This document shows positions 1 through 4,383 of a stretch of DNA of 6,429 nucleotides, piece by piece (the stretch's first letter is position 1; each line of letters opens with the position of its first letter). The notes below the pieces were generated by a model. The model searched no databases and was not told the DNA's origin. It saw nothing but the letters and a program-made list of their open reading frames with translations. The DNA comes from Candidatus Omnitrophota bacterium (GTDB lineage Bacteria > Omnitrophota > Gorgyraeia > Tantalellales > Tantalellaceae). The stretch spans positions 1 through 6,429 of the forward strand of contig DAOVKF010000087.1 in assembly GCA_030631915.1 (NCBI GenBank), given 5' to 3'. The position numbers were made by a program, and so were the translations under genes.

Positions 1-1
1 C

Positions 2-754
2 ACCCCTGCCCGTGATATGATCCCGCTTGGTACTGTTGCGCGGTTTGAAAGGGGAGTGGGGCCCAGTGAGATAAGAAGGATAAGCCAGGAAAGGACGGTA
101 ACAGTTTCCGCTAATACGGCCGGTAGAAAAATGTCTGATATTCTCAGGGACGTGGACAGGATGTTGAAAGGGATAGAATCTGAAGGCGATTGCCGCGTAA
201 AGCTCACAGGTGAGTCCGAAGAAATGAGGAGATCCTTCAATAGTTTAAGATTCGCTCTCATACTTTCCATTATCATGGTCTACATGATCATGGCGGCGCA
301 GTTCGAATCTTTGACCCAGCCCTTGATCATTCTTTTTACGGTCCCCCTGTCGCTGATAGGCGTTCTCGTTGCATTATACGCAACCCGCGTGTCAGTGAGC
401 GTGGTCGCCCTTTTGGGGGTGATAATGCTGGGCGGTATTGTGGTGAACAACGGGATAGTCATGATAGATTACACGAATATTCTCATGAGGAAAGGGATGA
501 GTGTTAAAAATGCCGTTGTCGAGGCGAGCCGCACCCGCCTCCGGCCCATTATAATGACCGCGCTTACCACGGTACTCGGTCTTTTTCCCATGGCGCTGGC
601 AATGGGAAAGGGGGCTGAGCTCAGGTCTCCGATGGCGATAAGCGTTATGGGGGGATTGTTCGTTTCCACGTTTCTCACCCTTTTGGTCATACCGTCTATT
701 TTTATACTGGAAGACGAAATACGAGAGAAGATCCGGGGATTTTTCAATAAATAG
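2..754 (+). CDS. RND-family efflux permease, C-terminal part (5' end outside window)
   Basis: Inner-membrane subunit of a proton-driven RND pump that would export substrates from periplasm or inner membrane through a fusion protein and outer-membrane channel. The frame is open to the left edge, so the Met at 17 is internal and about 250 residues are visible. They cover the end of the second periplasmic porter region (GPSEI motif near 59-73) and then five membrane helices matching TM8-TM12 of AcrB-type proteins. Recognisable family signatures are AAQFESLTQP after TM8, TVPLSLIG in TM9, GGIVVNNGIVMIDY in TM10 (the Asn pair at 446-451 occupies the position of AcrB Lys940), RLRPIIMT in TM11 and AISVMGGLFVST in TM12. 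The C-terminus is short and charged. It lies 35 bases before a paralogous permease gene in the same orientation, suggesting one operon and possibly a mixed trimer like MdtBC. The family is clear; the substrate cannot be read from sequence. Confidence 0.95.
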   Translation, partial: TPARDMIPLGTVARFERGVGPSEIRRISQERTVTVSANTAGRKMSDILRDVDRMLKGIESEGDCRVKLTGESEEMRRSFNSLRFALILSIIMVYMIMAAQFESLTQPLIILFTVPLSLIGVLVALYATRVSVSVVALLGVIMLGGIVVNNGIVMIDYTNILMRKGMSVKNAVVEASRTRLRPIIMTALTTVLGLFPMALAMGKGAELRSPMAISVMGGLFVSTFLTLLVIPSIFILEDEIREKIRGFFNK

Positions 755-789
755 CGCATTGCCTGGGTGACCGGGCCATCTCAAAGCAC

Positions 790-3700
790 ATGAATTTATC
801 GCGATTTTCCATAAAAAAGCCGGTAAGCACGTTGATGATATTTGCCGCTTTAAGCCTGATAGGGGTGATAGCGCTGACAAGGCTGCCCGTGGAATTATAT
901 CCGAATATCGCTTTCGGCCGGATAAGCATCATTGTCTACATAAGAGGAGGCATCCCGCCCACCGAGGTCGAGTCCATGGTCACCAAACCGATCGAGGAAG
1001 CGGTAAGTACCGTATCGCATCTTGAAAGGATACTGTCCATTTCAAAAGAGGGTGAAGCTACTATCGTTCTCAGCTTTGAGCAGGGCATAAACATGCAGTT
1101 AGCGGCAATGGAAGTCAGGGAAAAGTTCGCCAAGGTCAAGGAAAAACTTCCGAAGGAGGCCGAGAAGCCCATTATCGCGCAGTTTTCACAGACGGACGTT
1201 CCCATCGTTATCCTTGCGGTCACGAGCCGCAAACGCACACAGGAGGACCTGAGAAGGCGAGTCGACGAGGACGTAAAGGAAAGAATAAAGAGATTGAGAG
1301 GGGTCGCCAACGTCGAGGTAGGGGGCGGGCGGGAACGAAAGATAATAGCCGAAGTGGACAAGAACGCGCTTTACCGCTACGCCGTTTCCATAAATCAGCT
1401 TATAAACGCGCTCGGCGCGAACAATTTGAACCTTCTGACGGGTGAGCTTGAAAGGGAGAAGGACAAGCTGTTGATCCGCGCGATCGGCCAGTTCGATGAC
1501 ATCGAGGATATTAAGAGAACCGTCGTGATCTCACGTCCCGACGGGTCGGTCGTAAGGGTCAGGGATATAGCGGACATAAAGGATACTTTTCTTGAGGCCA
1601 GGACGTACTCAAGGATAAACGTAAAGCCCGTTGTCTCGTTATATATCCAGAAAGAATCCAAAAGCAATACGATCCAGGTATCAAAAGATATCCTGGAAGA
1701 AGTAGAGGAGATAAGAGCGTCGTTGCCGGAAGATATCGAGGTCATCGTGACAAAGAACCAGGCGGATTTCATAAAGACTTCCATAACGAACCTTCGCAAT
1801 TCTTTACTGCGCGGTGCCGTCATGATAATATTTATTCTCATGTTTTTTATCGGCAGCTGGGGACGGAAAGCCATTTTTCTGATCCCGGCAGGCCTGGCCG
1901 CCGCTGTCTTCGTGCCAAATTTTATCCTGTATCTCATGCTTGCGGGGCTGGTACTGTTCCTCGTTTTCCGTAAAAACTACAGGCCCATCCTTATAGTGAC
2001 CATATCCATACCGGTGTCCCTGATAATAACTTTCGGTTTCATGGACCTCTCTAATATCTTCATTCCTGCCGTAATGGAACTGACGATCAATTTTATCACG
2101 CTTTTCGGGCTCGCACTCGGGGTGGGCATGCTGGTGGACAATTCCATAGTCGTTTTTGAAAATATCATAACGAAGAGCGAGTCGGGCCAGGACCGCGAAA
2201 AAGCCGCGATAGACGGGAGCTCTGAGATGGGAGTGGTTATTTTCGCCTCCACCCTGACAACCGTTATAGTTTTCCTTCCCATGCTTTTCGTCGGGAAATC
2301 CATGAGTTTACTCTACGGCGGCGTGGCGTGGACCGTTACTTTTTCGCTTTTTGTCTCTCTTTTTGTAGCGCTTATGCTGGTGCCTCTTATGTGTTCCCGC
2401 ATGAAAGTCGCGGGGCCGGGGGAGGGATCAAAACGGGTGAAGGAGAAATTCCTTTTACCGTGCTACAATTTGCAGAAAAAAGGCCTGTTGTTCGTCTTAA
2501 GGAGGAGGTTTCTCGTTATAATGATCGCCATAGCGCTGTTCGCGGGCGCTATATTTTTATACGCGAACATGGGGAAGGAATATCTTGGTGCCACAGAGCA
2601 GAACAGGTTCACTATATTCATCGAACTCCCCACGGGCGCTAAACTGGACGCCAGCGACGAGATAGTCAGGCAGGTGGAGAAGATTCTGAAAGAAGTTCCG
2701 GAAGTGAAGGATTTTACCTCACGCGTGGAGGCGTGGTCGAGCAAAGTGTACGTTAACCTTATCGGGCTGGAGCGGCGTAAACGGTCCGTCAAAGAGGTGA
2801 TCGAGAGCCTCCGGCCGAAAGTGACCAGGTTACAGCCCGCTTTCATATATTTTGAGGAGGAGCAGGAAGTGGGGACAAAGGAGATATTTCTGAACGTCTT
2901 CGGTCATAACTATGACATATTACGCGAGATCGCCATGGCTATAACGACCAGGATGGGGCGTATACCGTATTTTACCGATACCAAGATAAGAATGCGGGCG
3001 GGCCGTCCGGAGCTGTGGATAAGGGTCGATAAGAAAAAGACTTCGGAATTCGGGTTGTCGACAAAGGATGTGGCCGATATCATCCACGCGAAGGTCAGGG
3101 GCGTAAGGGCCACGTTGTTTCACACAAAGGCAAGAGAGGTCGAGACAATAGTGCGGATGCAGGAAAAGGACAGACGGACCGTTAAAGACATTCACACCCT
3201 GACAGTATCCAGGAGAGGAGACGACAGAGTGGCCCTGGACCAGCTCGCCGATTTTGAATACGGTCTGGGCCCCAGCGAGATATGGCGAAAGGGCAGAGCA
3301 AGAATGATCCAGGTGAGCGCCAACATCGGCGCCATCCCCCTTGGCAAAGCCGTGAACTTGCTGGATAAGGAGCTTTCGGATCTAAAACTGCCGGAAGATT
3401 ATTATTACGAGGTAGGCGGAGATTATCCCACCCTGCTTAAGACCCAGCAGGAGTTCAGGCTCACGATCACGGTCATACTGGTCCTTATATATCTGGTCCT
3501 TGCTTCGATATTCGAGTCTTACCGCCAGCCGTTTATTATTATGGCAACGGTAATGTTAGCGACGATCGGCGCGATCGGCGCTCTCCACATTACTCATACA
3601 TCGATAGGCATGGGCGCCCTGATAGGTCTGATGATGCTGGCGGGTATAGTGGTCAATAACGGGATAATACTTGTAGACCACGCGAACGTTTTAAAAAAGA

Positions 3701-4044
3701 GACGAAAGAACCTTTTCAGGATACTCTTCCAGGCCGCTAAGGACAGGCTGAGGCCGGTCCTGATGACCACAGCTACGACGGTTTTCGGCCTGGTCCCGAT
3801 GGCCATAGACAAAAGCGAGGGATCAAACCTGTGGAATCCCCTTGCGATCACCGTTATAGGCGGAATGGTGTTTGCCACCCCCATGACACTGGTTATCGTG
3901 CCGGCGATATATTCGATCTTTGAGCAGTTCGGACAGGTAACAAGAAGATCGTTACGTCCCAAAAATTTGAAAAAAACGGCATATAACGCGTACAGGGCCA
4001 TATCGGGATTTCTTATCGGCAGATTCAGAAAAAGATCCCGATAA
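790..4044 (+). CDS. RND-family efflux permease (AcrB/MdtBC/SwrC-like), complete, with extra hydrophobic insert
   Basis: Complete 1084-residue RND inner-membrane transporter; typical AcrB-type proteins have about 1020-1050. The ATG at 790 is chosen because the N-terminus MNLSRFSIKKPVSTLM is the standard family start; no good Shine-Dalgarno precedes it, so translation may be coupled to the upstream gene. Layout: TM1 about 13-31, first porter region to about 336, TM2 338-356, insert 358-397, TM3 399-417, TM4 435-457, TM5 480-502, TM6 508-532, TM7 571-592, second porter region to about 888, TM8 889-908, TM9-TM12 915-1045, then a basic tail of about 40 residues. The proton-relay region is variant: TM4 has Asp450-Asn451 where AcrB has Asp407-Asp408, and TM10 has Asn956-Asn957 where AcrB has Lys940-Asn941; Arg986 and Thr993 in RLRPVLMT are kept. 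TM9 reads TVMLATIG, lacking the usual proline. The substrate is unknown (drug, lipid or other amphiphile). Confidence 0.96.
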   Translation: MNLSRFSIKKPVSTLMIFAALSLIGVIALTRLPVELYPNIAFGRISIIVYIRGGIPPTEVESMVTKPIEEAVSTVSHLERILSISKEGEATIVLSFEQGINMQLAAMEVREKFAKVKEKLPKEAEKPIIAQFSQTDVPIVILAVTSRKRTQEDLRRRVDEDVKERIKRLRGVANVEVGGGRERKIIAEVDKNALYRYAVSINQLINALGANNLNLLTGELEREKDKLLIRAIGQFDDIEDIKRTVVISRPDGSVVRVRDIADIKDTFLEARTYSRINVKPVVSLYIQKESKSNTIQVSKDILEEVEEIRASLPEDIEVIVTKNQADFIKTSITNLRNSLLRGAVMIIFILMFFIGSWGRKAIFLIPAGLAAAVFVPNFILYLMLAGLVLFLVFRKNYRPILIVTISIPVSLIITFGFMDLSNIFIPAVMELTINFITLFGLALGVGMLVDNSIVVFENIITKSESGQDREKAAIDGSSEMGVVIFASTLTTVIVFLPMLFVGKSMSLLYGGVAWTVTFSLFVSLFVALMLVPLMCSRMKVAGPGEGSKRVKEKFLLPCYNLQKKGLLFVLRRRFLVIMIAIALFAGAIFLYANMGKEYLGATEQNRFTIFIELPTGAKLDASDEIVRQVEKILKEVPEVKDFTSRVEAWSSKVYVNLIGLERRKRSVKEVIESLRPKVTRLQPAFIYFEEEQEVGTKEIFLNVFGHNYDILREIAMAITTRMGRIPYFTDTKIRMRAGRPELWIRVDKKKTSEFGLSTKDVADIIHAKVRGVRATLFHTKAREVETIVRMQEKDRRTVKDIHTLTVSRRGDDRVALDQLADFEYGLGPSEIWRKGRARMIQVSANIGAIPLGKAVNLLDKELSDLKLPEDYYYEVGGDYPTLLKTQQEFRLTITVILVLIYLVLASIFESYRQPFIIMATVMLATIGAIGALHITHTSIGMGALIGLMMLAGIVVNNGIILVDHANVLKKRRKNLFRILFQAAKDRLRPVLMTTATTVFGLVPMAIDKSEGSNLWNPLAITVIGGMVFATPMTLVIVPAIYSIFEQFGQVTRRSLRPKNLKKTAYNAYRAISGFLIGRFRKRSR
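1861..1980 (+). other. Insert of about 40 residues between TM2 and TM3 of the RND permease
   Basis: Residues 358-397. In AcrB-like proteins TM2 ends in a short basic loop that leads directly into TM3 (pattern F-L-x-N-x-R-x-x-L-I-P). Here TM2 ends at FFIGSW, then come GRKAIFLIPAGLAAAVF and NFILYLMLAGLVLFLVF, and only then the usual loop RKNYRP and TM3. The insert is almost wholly hydrophobic with Pro366 and Pro376. It looks like an added TM3-like plus TM2-like pair, which would preserve the orientation of the remaining helices and give 14 instead of 12. The following TM4 Asp450 is shifted by 43 from AcrB Asp407, consistent with an insertion. The helix count is inference. Confidence 0.7.
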
Positions 4045-4045
4045 C

Positions 4046-4077
4046 CCCTCACATCCATGTCCATTGACAGAGGGACA
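4046..4077. repeat. Short inverted-repeat element after the RND operon stop
   Basis: The 3' arm GAGGGACA (4070-4077) can pair in two exclusive ways: GAGGG with CCCTC (4046-4050, 19-base loop) or GGACA with TGTCC (4058-4062, 10-base loop). The string TTGACAGAGGGACACAC resembles, from memory, the GGGACA-type short repeats scattered near IS200-like/RAYT transposases in some genomes. Only one copy is visible, so repeat status is unproven. It could equally be a weak 3' transcript-end structure. Confidence 0.3.
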
Positions 4078-4154
4078 CACTTCTTTAGAAATTTACCCGA
4101 GAGCAAGGGGGTCATTTATCCGCTACTTGTTTTTTTAAAGGTACCCGGATATTT

Positions 4155-4169
4155 TTTAAGTGACTTAAA
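4155..4169. promoter_or_regulatory. Perfect 15-base palindrome, candidate operator
   Basis: TTTAAGT and ACTTAAA are exact reverse complements around a single central G. The site lies about 40 bases upstream of the first -35 element (4208) of the repeat-protein promoters, a common position for an activator or upstream repressor site. The sequence is AT-rich, so chance occurrence is possible. There is no T run directly after it, so it is not a good terminator. Confidence 0.4.
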
Positions 4170-4207
4170 CTATTAAGGATGGCAAAAAGCGTTAGATATA
4201 AAAAAGC

Positions 4208-4236
4208 TTGAAAAAAAATTTGCATGTGTGTATAGT
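4208..4236 (+). promoter_or_regulatory. Sigma70-type promoter P1
   Basis: TTGAAA at 4208-4213 (5 of 6 to TTGACA) and TATAGT at 4231-4236 (5 of 6 to TATAAT) are separated by exactly 17 bases. The spacer begins with an A tract. Predicted start of transcription is near 4243, giving a leader of about 140 bases for the gene at 4384. Confidence 0.6.
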
Positions 4237-4248
4237 ATATGATATACT
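4220..4248 (+). promoter_or_regulatory. Sigma70-type promoter P2 with extended -10
   Basis: TTGCAT at 4220-4225 (4 of 6) and TATACT at 4243-4248 (5 of 6) are separated by 17 bases. TGA directly before the -10 (4240-4242) makes an extended -10 element (TGnTATACT). It overlaps P1 with a 12-base offset, so polymerase could occupy only one at a time. Predicted start of transcription is near 4255. Confidence 0.6.
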
Positions 4249-4293
4249 TTTAATGAACTTGATTTGCTTCTTGGACAATTTCAACAGGGAACA

Positions 4294-4318
4294 TAAGTTT
4301 TTTTTTCATCTAAACTTA
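4294..4318 (+). repeat. Leader inverted repeat
   Basis: TAAGTTT (4294-4300) and AAACTTA (4312-4318) are exact reverse complements around an 11-base T-rich loop, inside the predicted untranslated leader. They could form a weak hairpin in the mRNA or a protein site. The ACTTAAA core at 4314-4320 also occurs in the upstream palindrome at 4163-4169. All of it is A/T-rich, so significance is uncertain. Confidence 0.3.
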
Positions 4319-4371
4319 AAGAGTTTTATAAAGTATAGTAAGTATATTGAAAAAAGTTTTACCAAGTAAAC

Positions 4372-4375
4372 AGGA
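4372..4375 (+). promoter_or_regulatory. Ribosome binding site deciding the 4384 start
   Basis: AGGA lies 8 bases before the ATG at 4384 in an otherwise A-rich leader, which is good Shine-Dalgarno spacing. The rival in-frame ATG at 4546 has only an A-rich AAAGAA-type stretch in front of it and no comparable site. Confidence 0.65.
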
Positions 4376-4383
4376 TCAAAAAA

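Larger units (their letters stand above)
4045..4383. other. AT-rich intergenic region with promoters and leader of the repeat-protein gene
   Basis: 339 bases without a credible gene. The first 100 bases resemble the flanking genes in composition and hold a short inverted-repeat element. From about 4125 on it becomes strongly AT-rich with long A and T runs (T7 at 4130-4136, A8 at 4211-4218, T9 at 4298-4306). It contains the palindrome, two overlapping promoters, a leader inverted repeat and the ribosome binding site listed separately. No strong GC hairpin followed directly by a T run was found to end the permease transcript, and no tRNA or riboswitch pattern was recognised. Confidence 0.8.

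Noticed and set aside
17..754. Treating ATG 17 as the start of a short membrane protein
   Set aside because: The frame is open upstream to the window edge and begins in the middle of a porter domain, so it is the tail of a full-length permease.
2328..2642. Forward open frame of 104 codons in another frame within the second permease
   Set aside because: Overlaps TM6-TM7 coding sequence of the RND gene; no ribosome binding site or domain.
392..4115. Several reverse-strand open frames of 60-180 codons opposite the two permeases
   Set aside because: Shadows of clearly homologous RND coding sequence; low-complexity translations with no family features.
4096..4136. Intrinsic terminator ending at the T7 run (4130-4136)
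   Set aside because: The only nearby stem (GGGT with ATCC around CATTT) is 4 pairs with a wobble and is separated from the T run by about 9 bases.
4179..4211. Ten-codon open frame (MAKSVRYKKA) in the intergenic region
   Set aside because: Too short, its purine-rich stretch is too close to the ATG for ribosome binding, and it precedes the promoter -35 region.
4311..4339. Third promoter with TATAGT at 4334-4339
   Set aside because: The matching -35 (TAAACT) fits only 3 of 6 positions and there is no extended -10; probably a chance match in AT-rich sequence.
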